Translations under genes and position numbers: made by a program
The notes under the pieces: generated by a model
The model's input: only the letters and a program-made list of their open reading frames with translations
Told to the model about the DNA's origin: nothing
Databases searched by the model: none
In this document: positions 1 to 13,576 of the stretch, piece after piece
Layout: each line of letters begins with the position of its first letter
Position numbering within the stretch: the first letter of the stretch is position 1
From: Buchnera aphidicola (Cinara laricifoliae)
GTDB lineage: Bacteria; Pseudomonadota; Gammaproteobacteria; Enterobacterales; Enterobacteriaceae
DNA length: 64,000 bases
Assembly: GCF_900698945.1 (NCBI RefSeq)
Contig: NZ_LR217717.1
Coordinates: 1 to 64,000 of the forward strand
Direction of reading: 5' to 3'

Positions 1-39
1 GTATATAAATATATAAGTATAAATATTTAGGAAAAAAAA

Positions 40-1926
40 ATGGTTTTTTATGAAAAATTCGATATCATTGTGATTGGGGGCGGACATGCAGGTACAGAAG
101 CAGCGTCTGCTTCTTCAAGAATGGGGCAAAAAACTTTATTATTAACACAAAATATAGATACAATTGGAGCATTATCTTGTAATCCAGCTATTGGAGGATT
201 AGGTAAAAGTCAATTAGTTAAAGAAATTGATGCAATGGGTGGTTTAATGGCACGAGTAATTGATTACGCTGGAATTCAATTTAAAAAATTAAATTCTAGA
301 AAAGGATCTGCAGTACAATCTACTCGTGCTCAAGCAGATAGATCTTTATATAAAAAAAAAATGCAATATTTTTTAAAAAATCAAAATAATTTAACAATCC
401 TTGAAAAAGAAGTATTAGATTTAATTATTAAGGATGATCAAGTACACGGAGTAATAACTCATGATGGTAATTATTTCAAATCTTCTATTGTTATATTAAC
501 GACTGGTACATTTTTAAATGGAAAAATGTATATTGGTTCTAAAATTTTATCAGGAGGTAGACGTGGTGATGTTAATTCATTAAAATTAGCTAAAAATTTA
601 AAAAAATATCCTTTTAGAATTGGACGATTAAAAACAGGTACACCTCCACGTTTACATATTAATACAATTAATTTTAACGATTTAGAAGTACAACGGGGTG
701 ATGAACCTACTCCCTGTTTTTCTTTTACAGGAAATATTTTACAGCATCCAAAACAGGTATCTTGTTATATTACATATACAAATTTAAATACACATAAATT
801 AATTAAAGAAAATTTATATAATAGTCCATTATATAATGGTGTTATTACCGGAATAGGTCCTAGATACTGTCCTTCTATTGAAGATAAAGTAGTTCGTTTT
901 CCTGACAAAAATCGTCATCAAATTTTTTTAGAACCAGAAGGTATTAATAGTGAAATTATTTATCCTAATGGTATTTCTACTAGTTTATCTGTAGAGCTAC
1001 AAAAAAAAATAGTTCAATCTATTAAAGGTTTAGAAAAGGCTCAAATTGTTCATCCTGGATATGCTGTAGAGTATGATTTTTTTGATCCTAGAGATTTAAA
1101 AATGACATTAGAATCAAAAATCATTAAAAATTTATTTTTAGCTGGACAAATTAATGGTACTACTGGTTATGAAGAAGCTGGTGCTCAAGGTTTGTTAGCA
1201 GGTATAAATGCTGCTTTATTTGTTCAAAAAAAAGATCCTTGGTATCCTAAACGAGATCAAGCCTATATGGGGGTATTAATAGATGATTTATGCAATAAAG
1301 GTACTTTGGAGCCTTATCGCATGTTTACTGCTAGGGCAGAATATCGACTATTATTACGTGAAAATAATGCTGACGATCGTTTAACTCAAATTGGTTATGA
1401 ATTAGGTTTAGTTACTTGTAAACAATGGAGTGTGTTTTCTAAAAAAAAAATTAAAATAAAACAAGAATGTCAGCGATTGAAAAATATTATAATTACACCT
1501 AAATTAGTTAATCGATTTTTTAAACATAAAAATTTAAATATTACTTTGAGGAAAGATTGTACTGCTTTTGATTTTTTACGTCGACCTAATATTACATATG
1601 ATATTTTAATAAAATTTATAAATTGTTTTATATCTGATAAATTATTTATAAAAAATAAAATAATTATTGATGAAATTGAAACTAAAAGTAAATATTATGG
1701 ATATATTCAACGACAAAAAAAAGAAGTAAAAAAAAATATACGTTATGAATATATGAAATTATCTTCTATTAAAGATTATACATGTATTAATGGTTTATCT
1801 AATGAAGTAATTACTAAATTAAATGAATATCGTCCTTATTCTCTTGGTCAAGCTTCTCGTATTCCAGGAATAACGCCTACGGCAATCTCTATTTTGCTTA
1901 TTTTTTTAAAAAAAATGAAATATTAA
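40..1926 (+). CDS. mnmG: MnmG (GidA), tRNA uridine-34 modification FAD enzyme
   Basis: Partner of MnmE in making the 5-carboxymethylaminomethyl group at wobble uridine 34 of several tRNAs, in the cytoplasm. The 628 residues match the usual family length. Visible are the FAD Rossmann motif [10 protein letters not shown] near residue 12, the conserved [10 protein letters not shown] near residue 48, the second conserved block [17 protein letters not shown] near residue 370, and the C-terminal helical domain with GLSNEV and [12 protein letters not shown] ribosome site TTAGGA sits just before the ATG. It converges on gyrB. In described Buchnera genomes the atp operon follows mnmG, but here it does not. 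mnmE, its partner, is also in the window. Confidence 0.97.
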   Translation: MVFYEKFDIIVIGGGHAGTEAASASSRMGQKTLLLTQNIDTIGALSCNPAIGGLGKSQLVKEIDAMGGLMARVIDYAGIQFKKLNSRKGSAVQSTRAQADRSLYKKKMQYFLKNQNNLTILEKEVLDLIIKDDQVHGVITHDGNYFKSSIVILTTGTFLNGKMYIGSKILSGGRRGDVNSLKLAKNLKKYPFRIGRLKTGTPPRLHINTINFNDLEVQRGDEPTPCFSFTGNILQHPKQVSCYITYTNLNTHKLIKENLYNSPLYNGVITGIGPRYCPSIEDKVVRFPDKNRHQIFLEPEGINSEIIYPNGISTSLSVELQKKIVQSIKGLEKAQIVHPGYAVEYDFFDPRDLKMTLESKIIKNLFLAGQINGTTGYEEAGAQGLLAGINAALFVQKKDPWYPKRDQAYMGVLIDDLCNKGTLEPYRMFTARAEYRLLLRENNADDRLTQIGYELGLVTCKQWSVFSKKKIKIKQECQRLKNIIITPKLVNRFFKHKNLNITLRKDCTAFDFLRRPNITYDILIKFINCFISDKLFIKNKIIIDEIETKSKYYGYIQRQKKEVKKNIRYEYMKLSSIKDYTCINGLSNEVITKLNEYRPYSLGQASRIPGITPTAISILLIFLKKMKY

Positions 1927-1983
1927 TATAAATATTTTATTTTTATAATAAATTTTAAAAAAAATATTAATTTTTTTTAATTG

Positions 1984-2021
1984 ATTTTGGCAGGTTTATT
2001 AAATTTATTTCCTGCCGAAAT
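1984..2021. terminator. Hairpin between convergent mnmG and gyrB
   Basis: GGCAGG (1989-1994) pairs with CCTGCC (2011-2016). The stem extends to about 11 bp if one G-U pair is allowed on the plus strand. It is the only GC-rich patch in the 136-base gap between two convergent genes, so it probably ends transcription from one or both. No long T-run follows directly. Confidence 0.6.
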
Positions 2022-2062
2022 TAATAAAATATAAATTTATTTTTTAATAACTAAAAAATATT

Positions 2063-4474
<2,412 letters not shown>

Positions 4475-4548
4475 TTATTATCCTATTTTATCAGTGATAT
4501 TTTATATATAAAATTTTGTATAAAAAAATTAAATTATTTTAAATAAAT

Positions 4549-5655
4549 TTATATTTTTAAGGGCATTATGATATATTTTATTTCTTTTTGTATATTAGAT
4601 TGAATTTGTATACTTGAAATTGGTATATTAAAAATAACATTGATTTTATTAGTTTTTAATACATTAAGAACGTCAAGTAAATAAAAAACATTTATAGAAA
4701 ATGAAATATTTTCATATTTATAATCAATAAAAAAAGAATCACATGATTCTTCATCTTCTTGATTATTTGATGTAATTGTTAACAAATTTTTAGAAAAACT
4801 TAAACATACACCTTTAAAAGTAGTATTACATAAAATTGATGTTTTTAATAATGATTCTTTTAATTTTTCAGCTGATATTAAAATACAATATGTATATTTA
4901 TTTAAAATAACATCAGTATAGTTTGGAAAACTACCATCTATTAATTTAGTGATTAGTAGTATTTCGTTAACTTGAAATGATATATAATGGTAATGAATAA
5001 TAATTTTTATTAATTCTGTTGTATAAGTTAACAATCTATACAATTCTAAGATAGCTTTTTTATTAATAATTATAGAAAAAATAGATATGTTTAAATTTAA
5101 ATAAGTTTTGTACATCGATAATCTATGTCCATCTGTAGTAACTCCGTATAGATAATTATTTTTATATTCTAATAACATTCCGTTTAAAGTATTTCGAATA
5201 TCATTATTAGCGATAGAAAAATATGTTAAAGATATTATTTCTTTTAACATGAATTGTGATATAAAAAATATTTTTTTATCTTCAATGGTTTTAAATATTG
5301 GAAAATTATTACATGAAATTGTGTTTATTTTAAATAAACTACTAAATACCTTAATATATATTTTTTTATTAATTAATCGAAAATGTAATTCTGCATCATT
5401 TTTTACGTTACGAAAGATATTAAATATTTTTTTTCCAGAAACTGTAATACAACCAGCTGTATAAAAAGTATAATATTTTTTATCTATACACGTATTTAAT
5501 TCAATGTCTAATGTAGAGCTAGTCAATTTAAGTATGTTTTTATCAATTTTTATGATTACATTTTCTAATATTGGAAATATTGTATTTTTAGTAATAATTC
5601 TATTGATTTTTTTAAAAGAATTTAAAAAATCATTTTTTTTAATTTTGAATTCCAT
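4549..5655 (-). CDS. dnaN: DNA polymerase III sliding clamp (beta subunit)
   Basis: Ring-shaped clamp that tethers DNA polymerase III to DNA. The protein has 368 residues against 366 in E. coli and begins MEFKIKKNDFLNSFKKI. Recognisable blocks are NTIFPILENVII, RNTLNGMLLE, TTDGHRLSMYK near the middle and a C-terminal IIMPLKI corresponding to the MPMRL end. Its start lies 3 bases beyond the dnaA stop codon, so the two are presumably co-transcribed as in E. coli. Conservation is clearly weaker than in gyrB, but the frame is intact. Confidence 0.95.
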   Translation of the reverse strand: MEFKIKKNDFLNSFKKINRIITKNTIFPILENVIIKIDKNILKLTSSTLDIELNTCIDKKYYTFYTAGCITVSGKKIFNIFRNVKNDAELHFRLINKKIYIKVFSSLFKINTISCNNFPIFKTIEDKKIFFISQFMLKEIISLTYFSIANNDIRNTLNGMLLEYKNNYLYGVTTDGHRLSMYKTYLNLNISIFSIIINKKAILELYRLLTYTTELIKIIIHYHYISFQVNEILLITKLIDGSFPNYTDVILNKYTYCILISAEKLKESLLKTSILCNTTFKGVCLSFSKNLLTITSNNQEDEESCDSFFIDYKYENISFSINVFYLLDVLNVLKTNKINVIFNIPISSIQIQSNIQKEIKYIIMPLKI

Positions 5656-5658
5656 ATT

Positions 5659-6772
5659 TTATGAGTTTAGTTGGTTAAATAAATATAAAAAATCATAATA
5701 GATTTTATTTTTTTTTTTTAGTTGATTGATTTTTTTATATGCATGTAATACAGTAGTATGGTTTTTTTTACCAAAAGCTATACCTATTTCTGAAAAACTA
5801 TAATTAGTTAGTTTTTTAATTAATGTCATAGCAATTTGTCTTGACGTTATAATAGATTTAGATCTTTTTTTTGAAATCATATCTGACATTTTAATATTAA
5901 AATATATAGAAACTTTTTTTTGAATTAATTTTATATCTATATTATTTTTTTTTTTTTTATATTTTTTTTTAATTCTTTTTGAATAAAACGCATTTTTATT
6001 TTTTTTTTAATAAATAATGATGTTATATATATTTTTTTTAAAAAATTCTTTAATTCCCGTATATTAGAATATAATTTTTTCGCAATATATTTAGCTAATT
6101 GGTATGATAAGTCAATTTTGTAGTCATATGCTTTATTTAAAATAATATGTGTTCTAGTAATTAACTCTGGTGGATGAATTGATACAGTCAGTCCTTTTTT
6201 TAAATAAAATCGTAAATTTTTATCAATTCCATTAATATAACTAGGGTAACAATTTGCAGTTAATACAATTTTTTGATTTTTTTCAAATAGTTTTTTAAAT
6301 ATATATGATAATTCTTTTTGTAAATATTGTTTATGAGAAAATAATTGAATATCATCTATTAATAATACATTAATAGAACTATAATAATTTTTTAAATGTT
6401 CAATAGAATTATTTTTTATTGAATGTATCACATTCTCAATAAAATTTTTTGAATGTATATAAATTACTTTTATATTGTAATTATCTATTAAAAATTTATT
6501 GCCTATTGCATGAAGCAAGTGTGTTTTACCTAGACCTGTATTGCTATATAAAAATAATGGATTATAAATATTTTTTAAATTTTTAGTAAATTTATATGAT
6601 GAATAACGAGCTAATTTATTTGATTTACCTTCAATAAAATTATTAAATTGATATTTTTGATTAATACCGGTATTTAATAATAATTTTATTTGTAACTTTT
6701 TTTTTATTTTCTTATATATATTTTTTTTTATTTTTTTTTTTTTTTTAATTTTTTATTTAATATATGTGTCAT
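5659..6772 (-). pseudogene. dnaA: DnaA replication initiator, truncated and frameshifted at poly(A) runs
   Basis: DnaA normally opens oriC and loads DnaB. Three pieces are visible. The AAA+ domain III runs from about 6690 down to 5937, with Walker A GLGKTH, Walker B VLLIDDIQ and sensor-2 RELK. The DNA-binding domain IV lies at 5889-5659 (SKKRSKS, RQIAM, NHTTVLHA). They are in different frames: domain III runs into a stop just after a 14-A run (complement of 5945-5958), and adding one A joins the frames. Upstream, the domain III frame has no ATG, GTG or TTG before the Walker motif. The nearest ATG (6772-6770) is out of frame across a 16-A run and again needs one extra A. Domains I and II, about 100 residues, are absent. 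E. coli arginine-finger positions R281 and R285 align with N and Y. Corrected length would be about 371 residues against 467. It may be rescued by polymerase slippage or be a dying gene. Confidence 0.85.
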
Positions 6773-7229
6773 AAAGAAAGATTATTTTATGTTTGTATAA
6801 CTTAAATATTAGTGGTTAAATATTTTTTATATATTTTTAATTCACTTTATTACAATGTGATTAAGAGTATATAAAATAATTATATTTTAATAGGAATATT
6901 TACATATTTAATTTTATTGGTGATAATATAATTTTAATGCAATTAAAAATTTTCTTAATTAAAAATTTTATATAATTGATTTTCATGTAATATTGAATTA
7001 TTTTATATATTCTATATATTAGTATATAATTATATTATATATGGTTTTTTGGCTAAATAAATATAATGAGATCTTATTTAATTAAAATAAATAATTAGAT
7101 CAATAAATTTATTATAATCAATATTATTTTTGAATATTTTTTAAAATTAAATTTTACTTTAATTACTATTTTAATTATCAATTTTAATTGATAAAAATAT
7201 ATTTAAAATCTATAAAAAGGAAAAATTTT
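6773..7229. other. AT-only spacer between dnaA and rpmH (candidate oriC region)
   Basis: This 457-base noncoding stretch lies between divergent dnaA and rpmH. In many gammaproteobacteria origins lie near dnaA or gidA. I see no convincing DnaA box (TTATCCACA type); the closest is TGTGATTAAG near 6856. I also see no relic of DnaA domain I on the minus strand. The promoters of rpmH and dnaA must lie here, but none stands out in such AT-rich sequence. Confidence 0.4.
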
Positions 7230-7364
7230 ATGAAACGTACTTTTCAGCCATCTATTATTAAACGAAATCGTACTCATGGTTTTCGTACTCGTATGTCTTC
7301 TAAGAGTGGTAGAAAAATATTATCTCATAGACGTTTAAAGTCACGTTCAATGTTATGTGTATAA
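7230..7364 (+). CDS. rpmH: 50S ribosomal protein L34
   Basis: Small basic protein of the large ribosomal subunit. The 44-residue product begins MKRTFQPS and contains the L34 signature [12 protein letters not shown], followed by [12 protein letters not shown]. An AAGG ribosome site lies about 9 bases before the ATG. rnpA starts 9 bases after the stop, which is the usual rpmH-rnpA-yidC order. It ends with a short LCV tail where E. coli has a KG-type ending. Confidence 0.97.
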   Translation: MKRTFQPSIIKRNRTHGFRTRMSSKSGRKILSHRRLKSRSMLCV

Positions 7365-7373
7365 AAAATTTTT

Positions 7374-7760
7374 ATGAAATCATCTAATATCCCTCAGTTT
7401 TTTTTTAGTAAGAAATTACGTTTATTGTCAAATGATCAGTTTAAACATGTTTATAACAAAAATTTTAAAATTAATATTAAACCATTTATTATGTTGAGAT
7501 GTTTAAATTGTTTAAAATTTCCAAGATTAGGTATTTCTATTGCTAAAAAAAATATTATGTATGCGCATGATCGCAATAGGATTAAACGTTTAATTAGAGA
7601 AAGTTTTCGTTTGATTCAACATAACTTGTTATTCATGGATTTTATTATTATTGTTAAAAAAAATACACATTTATTAAGTAATAATAATATATTATATTTT
7701 TTACAAACGTTATGGTGTTATAATAAAAAAAATAATTTTTTAAATATAAATAAAGTATAA
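7374..7760 (+). CDS. rnpA: Ribonuclease P protein component
   Basis: Protein cofactor of RNase P, which removes tRNA 5' leaders. Its RNA partner rnpB is near the other end of the window. The 128-residue protein shows FFSKKLRLLSNDQFKHVY at the N-terminus, PRLGISIAKKN and the RNP signature RNRIKRLIRESFR near residue 65. Length is close to the E. coli protein (119). It is co-transcribed with rpmH by position. Confidence 0.96.
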   Translation: MKSSNIPQFFFSKKLRLLSNDQFKHVYNKNFKINIKPFIMLRCLNCLKFPRLGISIAKKNIMYAHDRNRIKRLIRESFRLIQHNLLFMDFIIIVKKNTHLLSNNNILYFLQTLWCYNKKNNFLNINKV

Positions 7761-7787
7761 TATGAATTTATATATTATCAATTCATA
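7761..7787 (+). terminator. Hairpin after rnpA
   Basis: An inverted repeat, TATGAATT (7761-7768) and AATTCATA (7780-7787), immediately follows the rnpA stop and is followed by a T-rich stretch. It could be a terminator or a processing hairpin between rnpA and yidC. The all-AT stem makes the call weak. Confidence 0.45.
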
Positions 7788-7825
7788 ATATTTTATTTTT
7801 TATTTTTATTTAATGAGACGATTTT

Positions 7826-8896
7826 ATGATATATTTTAAACGTATTTTTTTTATAATATCTTGTGTTTTATTCTCTTTTTTAGTATGGAATTTTTGGAAT
7901 ACACATTTTTCTATAAATCAAAATAATTTAAAGGTAAATAATTCTATACATAAAATTTACAATATTAATGACAACAATAAAGATCAATTAATTAATATCA
8001 AAAATAATTTCATATCATCAAATATTAATTTATTAGATAGCAATATTCAATATACTAGTTTCTTAAATCATTATAGATATTTAAAAATATCATCTTTATT
8101 TACTTTATTTCAAAATAAAAAAGAGATTATTTTTAAATTTATAAATAATATAGATAATATTTATTTTAATAATTTTTTTAAAATATTTTCTGATATACAG
8201 ATAGGATCTAAGATACAAAATAAAATACTAAAAATTTCTGAAAATTCAAAATTTCGTGTAAATCGTAAATTGTTATATATATTATCTTATCCTTTATATA
8301 AATTATTAAGTTTTTTTAATAGTAAATTAAAAAATTGGGGTATTTCTATTATTTTAGTTACTATTTTATTAAAAATAATTACATACCCAGCAACTAAATT
8401 ACAATATATATCTATTTTAAAAATGAAGTTATTAAAACTAGAAATAAAAAAGATAAAAAGTGAATTTTGTGATGATTTAGACACTATGAATAAAAAAATT
8501 CTTTTACTATATAAATCTAAAAAAGTTAATCCTTTTATCACTTTACTTTCTGCAGTTTTACAAATTCCTATATTTTTATCTTTTTATTATGTATTAGTTT
8601 CTTCAGTTGAATTACATAATGCTCCCTTTTTTTTATGGATTAGAGATTTATCTCATTATGATCCTTACTATGTATTACCTATATGTATAAGTCTCAGTGT
8701 TTTACTTATACAATTAAATGAATTAAATTTTAATAAAATTTTTACACGAAAAAATTTTTTATGTATTCTTCCTGTATTATTTACTGGTTTTTTTATTTGG
8801 TTGCCTTCTGGTTTAGCTTTATATTATTTAACTGGTAATATTTTTACTTGTTCACAACAATGGATAATACGTCGTAATTTCATTAAAAATAAATGA
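7826..8896 (+). CDS. yidC: YidC membrane protein insertase, reduced periplasmic domain
   Basis: Inserts and folds inner-membrane proteins with or without SecYEG. The 356 residues compare with 548 in E. coli. The N-terminal membrane segment is present at residues 4-22. The large periplasmic P1 domain is shrunk to about 140 low-complexity residues. The conserved core follows: ILSYPLYKLL, GNWG-like KNWGISIILVT, YPATKLQY, VNPFITLLSAVLQIPIFLSFYYVL, DPYYVLPI and WLPSGLALYYLT, with about five membrane segments. The charged groove residue equivalent to E. coli Arg366 is a Lys, near residue 183. The gene is third in the rpmH-rnpA-yidC order. The core looks functional. Confidence 0.93.
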   Translation: MIYFKRIFFIISCVLFSFLVWNFWNTHFSINQNNLKVNNSIHKIYNINDNNKDQLINIKNNFISSNINLLDSNIQYTSFLNHYRYLKISSLFTLFQNKKEIIFKFINNIDNIYFNNFFKIFSDIQIGSKIQNKILKISENSKFRVNRKLLYILSYPLYKLLSFFNSKLKNWGISIILVTILLKIITYPATKLQYISILKMKLLKLEIKKIKSEFCDDLDTMNKKILLLYKSKKVNPFITLLSAVLQIPIFLSFYYVLVSSVELHNAPFFLWIRDLSHYDPYYVLPICISLSVLLIQLNELNFNKIFTRKNFLCILPVLFTGFFIWLPSGLALYYLTGNIFTCSQQWIIRRNFIKNK

Positions 8897-8972
8897 TATT
8901 TTATATCATAAATAATATTTATTTTATTGTAATAATCGAAAATATTTTATATATTTGGAATAAGAATAAAAT

Positions 8973-10328
8973 ATGAAATTTTATGAAACTATTATAGCTC
9001 CCGCAACAGCTTTTGGCCAATCAGGTATTGGAATTATACGAATTTCTGGTTCTTCCGTTGCACAAATAATAAAAAAATTCTTAAATATTTCAATGAAAGA
9101 ACGATTTGCTCATTATACATCTTTTTTAGATATTAACGGTAATATTATTGATTATGGTATTGCTTTATTTTTTTCTGCTCCTCGATCTTTTACGGGTGAA
9201 GATATACTAGAATTTCATGGTCATGGAAATCCAATTTTATTAGATTTATTAATAGAAAATATATTATTACTTAAAAACGTCCGTATTGCTCGTCCAGGAG
9301 AGTTTACAGAACGAGCTTTTTTAAATAAAAAGATAGATTTAATTCAAGCAGAGGCTATTGGCGATATAATTAGTGCACAATCTAAACTTGCAGTAAAATC
9401 TGCTTTACGTTCTTTATCGGGTACTTTTTCAAAAAAAATATGTATAATTATTGATTATTTGAAAAATTTATATTCTAGAATAGAAGCTATTATTAATTTT
9501 CCTGATGAAATAAGTAATTTTTTTGATATAAAAAATAATTTATCAAAAACAATTAAATTACTTAAAGATTTAATATATATCGCAAAAAAAAGTAATGTAT
9601 TACAAAAAGGTATAAAAATCGTTATAGCAGGACCACCTAATGTTGGTAAATCAAGTTTATTTAATTATTTATCTGATCAAAAAATTTCGATTGTTACTAA
9701 TGTTCCCGGAACTACTCGTGATGTAATGCATAACAGTATATATATAAACGGAGTATCTTGTGAATTATTAGATACTGCAGGATTATGTAAAAGTAATAAT
9801 ACTGTTGAAAGGATAGGTATAAAATTAGCGAAAAAAAATATTTTGGACTGTGATCATATTTTTTTTGTATTAGATATTACTAATAATAATAAAATAAATA
9901 ATCATATGATTTTAAATAGTATATATAAATTACAAAAAAATCAAAATATTACATTTATTTTTAACAAAATAGATCTTGTTAACCAAATACCACGAGTAGA
10001 TATTATACATAAAAAATTTTCATGTTTATATTTGTCAGTAAAAAAAAGAATAGGAGTAAATTTATTAACTAGTAAAATTCAAGAAATATCTAGAATTTTA
10101 AATAATGCTGAAGGTATTTTTTTGGCTCGTCGCAGACATTTAGTAGAATTAGAAAAATCAGTAAATTATTTAATCATTGGTAAAAAAGATTGGTTAGAAA
10201 ATGATAATATTGAATTATTATCAGATAATATACGTTTATCGATGCAAAGTTTATTTATGATTACTGGACATTTTAGTAATGATGATTTATTAAATAAAAT
10301 TTTTTCCGAATTTTGTATCGGAAAATAA
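8973..10328 (+). CDS. mnmE: MnmE (TrmE/ThdF) tRNA-modifying GTPase
   Basis: GTPase that works with MnmG on wobble uridine 34. The 451 residues match the family (454 in E. coli). The N-terminal folate-binding domain shows APATAFGQSGIGIIRISG and RPGEFTERAFLN. The G domain has GPPNVGKSSLFN, DTAGL and FNKIDLV, and the protein ends with the catalytic FCIGK (Cys448). The frame is intact. Its retention together with mnmG indicates the modification is still made. Confidence 0.97.
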   Translation: MKFYETIIAPATAFGQSGIGIIRISGSSVAQIIKKFLNISMKERFAHYTSFLDINGNIIDYGIALFFSAPRSFTGEDILEFHGHGNPILLDLLIENILLLKNVRIARPGEFTERAFLNKKIDLIQAEAIGDIISAQSKLAVKSALRSLSGTFSKKICIIIDYLKNLYSRIEAIINFPDEISNFFDIKNNLSKTIKLLKDLIYIAKKSNVLQKGIKIVIAGPPNVGKSSLFNYLSDQKISIVTNVPGTTRDVMHNSIYINGVSCELLDTAGLCKSNNTVERIGIKLAKKNILDCDHIFFVLDITNNNKINNHMILNSIYKLQKNQNITFIFNKIDLVNQIPRVDIIHKKFSCLYLSVKKRIGVNLLTSKIQEISRILNNAEGIFLARRRHLVELEKSVNYLIIGKKDWLENDNIELLSDNIRLSMQSLFMITGHFSNDDLLNKIFSEFCIGK

Positions 10329-10368
10329 AATATTGTTTATATAAAAATGTTATTTTTATTAAAAAATT

Positions 10369-10441
10369 TGCCCGGAGACGGAATTGAACCGCCGACACGG
10401 GGATTTTCAGTCCCCTGCTCTACCGACTGAGCTATCCGGGC
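10369..10441 (-). tRNA. tRNA-Phe (GAA)
   Basis: A cloverleaf on the minus strand with acceptor GCCCGGA/TCCGGGC, D-arm GCTCAGTCGGTAGAGC, anticodon loop CTGAAAA (GAA) and T-loop GGTTCAATTCC. The discriminator is A, and no CCA is encoded, so it depends on Cca (present in the window). Confidence 0.97.
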
Positions 10442-10700
10442 ATTAAAATTATTAAACATCAAAACATTTATTTTGTCAATAATTTTATTAAATAAAATTA
10501 TTATTTATTTGTATAATAAATTAATATTTATATATTAAAAAATTAATAAATTAGAGTTTTTTAAAAAATAATTTTTTAAGAAAAAAATTTGATATATTTT
10601 AAATTTTTTATATTGATTTTGTCAATTAATTAAAATTAATTTTTTTATTTTTTTTTATTAAGTAAAACTATTAAAATAATTAAATAAAAATTTAAATAAA

Positions 10701-10729
10701 CCCTTGAAATTCTTTATTTGGATCCATAT
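10701..10729 (+). promoter_or_regulatory. Sigma-32 (heat-shock) promoter of groESL
   Basis: CCCTTGAAA (10701-10709) and GATCCATAT (10721-10729) closely match the sigma-32 -35 (CTTGAAA) and -10 (CCCCATNT) elements at a suitable spacing, about 90 bases upstream of groES. They stand out from the AT-only background. rpoH, which encodes sigma-32, is in the same window. The remainder of the spacer between tRNA-Phe and groES (10442-10700) shows nothing else. Confidence 0.85.
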
Positions 10730-10818
10730 ATTCTTAAAATATAAGAATATATTACAAATATTTATAGTTATATTATTTTTTAAAAAATTATATTATGTTT
10801 ATTAAAGAGGATTAAAAT

Positions 10819-11112
10819 ATGAAACTTCGTCCATTACATGATAGAGTAATTATTAAACGTAATGAAGCTGAATTAAAATCTGCTGGTGGTATTGTATTAA
10901 CTGGATCTGCAGCTGGAAAATCTACTCGTGGTATAGTTCTTTCAGTAGGAAAAGGTCGAGTACTAGATAACGGTCATATAAAAAAATTAGACGTTAAAGT
11001 CGGTGATGTTGTTATATTTAATGAAGGTTATGGTGCAAAAACTGAAACTATTGACAATGAAGAAGTTTTAATTCTTACTGAAAGTGATATTTTAGCAATT
11101 ATAGAAGAATAA
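10819..11112 (+). CDS. groES: GroES co-chaperonin
   Basis: Lid of the GroEL folding chamber. The 97-residue protein starts [14 protein letters not shown], has the mobile-loop segment [21 protein letters not shown] (residues about 18-37), and ends [11 protein letters not shown] strong AGAGGA ribosome site precedes the ATG. It is first in the groESL operon behind a sigma-32-type promoter. G+C and conservation are higher than in neighbouring genes, typical of this highly expressed symbiont operon. Confidence 0.98.
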   Translation: MKLRPLHDRVIIKRNEAELKSAGGIVLTGSAAGKSTRGIVLSVGKGRVLDNGHIKKLDVKVGDVVIFNEGYGAKTETIDNEEVLILTESDILAIIEE

Positions 11113-11142
11113 TATAATTAATTAATTAACTAATAATTTTAA

Positions 11143-12813
<1,671 letters not shown>

Positions 12814-12909
12814 TTGTAGTTGCCATTTTTAATATTACTTTGAATAAAGTATTACTACCATAAAAATAAAAATAATTTATTTGTATTAATTTTTATAAAT
12901 TAATGGTCT

Positions 12910-12946
12910 CCTTGTTCTCTAGAACAATAACTATGTGAGAACAAGG
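12910..12946 (+). terminator. Strong hairpin between groEL and efp
   Basis: CCTTGTTCTC (12910-12919) and GAGAACAAGG (12937-12946) form a perfect 10-bp GC-containing stem with a 17-base loop, then a T-rich tract. Its 5' arm overlaps a second small palindrome, TTGTTCTCTAGAACAA. It probably terminates groESL. Because it ends only 29 bases before efp, it could also affect efp translation. Confidence 0.7.
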
Positions 12947-12975
12947 GGTTATATTTATTTTTTGAGGTATATATT

Positions 12976-13545
12976 ATGACAGCTTATAGTGGTAACTCTT
13001 TAAAATCAGGAGTAAAAATTTTAATAAATAATGATCCATGTGAAATTCAATATAGTGAATTTATTAAACCTGGAAAAGGACAAGCTTTTGTTAGAATTAA
13101 ATTTAAACAACTTTTAACAGGTAAGTTATTAAGCAAAACTGTTAAAGCTACTGATATTTTTTATTCAACAGATGTTATAGAAATTAATGTTGTATATTTA
13201 TACACTAATAAATCTATTTGGGTATTTATGAATAACGAAAGTTTTGAACATATTTATGTATCGCGTAAATTTTTGTTTGGTTCTGAAAAATGGTTAACAA
13301 ATTTATCTAAATGTAAAATTACTTTATGGAATAATTCACCTATTGCTGTTTATATAGATAATTTTGTAAATTTAAAAGTACAAGATACAGATATTGTAGT
13401 GAAAGGAGATACGGTTAGTTCATCTAATAAATTAGTTACTGTAGAAACTGGAACTATTATACGTGTACCTTTATTTATTAAAAAAGGAGATTCTATAAAG
13501 ATAGATACACGTAATGGAAAATATATTTCTCGTGTAACTAACTAA
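12976..13545 (+). CDS. efp: Elongation factor P
   Basis: Relieves ribosome stalling at polyproline stretches. The 189-residue protein (E. coli 188) has EFIKPGKGQAFVRIK with the modifiable lysine at position 34, and the C-terminal signature near residue 150 (KGDTVSSSNK, VPLFIKKGD). A TGAGG ribosome site precedes the ATG. Lys34 needs EpmA/EpmB modification in E. coli; those genes are not in the window. Confidence 0.97.
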   Translation: MTAYSGNSLKSGVKILINNDPCEIQYSEFIKPGKGQAFVRIKFKQLLTGKLLSKTVKATDIFYSTDVIEINVVYLYTNKSIWVFMNNESFEHIYVSRKFLFGSEKWLTNLSKCKITLWNNSPIAVYIDNFVNLKVQDTDIVVKGDTVSSSNKLVTVETGTIIRVPLFIKKGDSIKIDTRNGKYISRVTN

Positions 13546-13576
13546 TTAAATTTAATATAAAAATACTTTTTTATAT

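Noticed and set aside
5937-6518. A 193-codon protein starting at a TTG inside the DnaA Walker A motif
   Set aside because: The TTG is the Leu codon of GLGKTHLLHA; the frame continues upstream into domain III, so this is not a real start.
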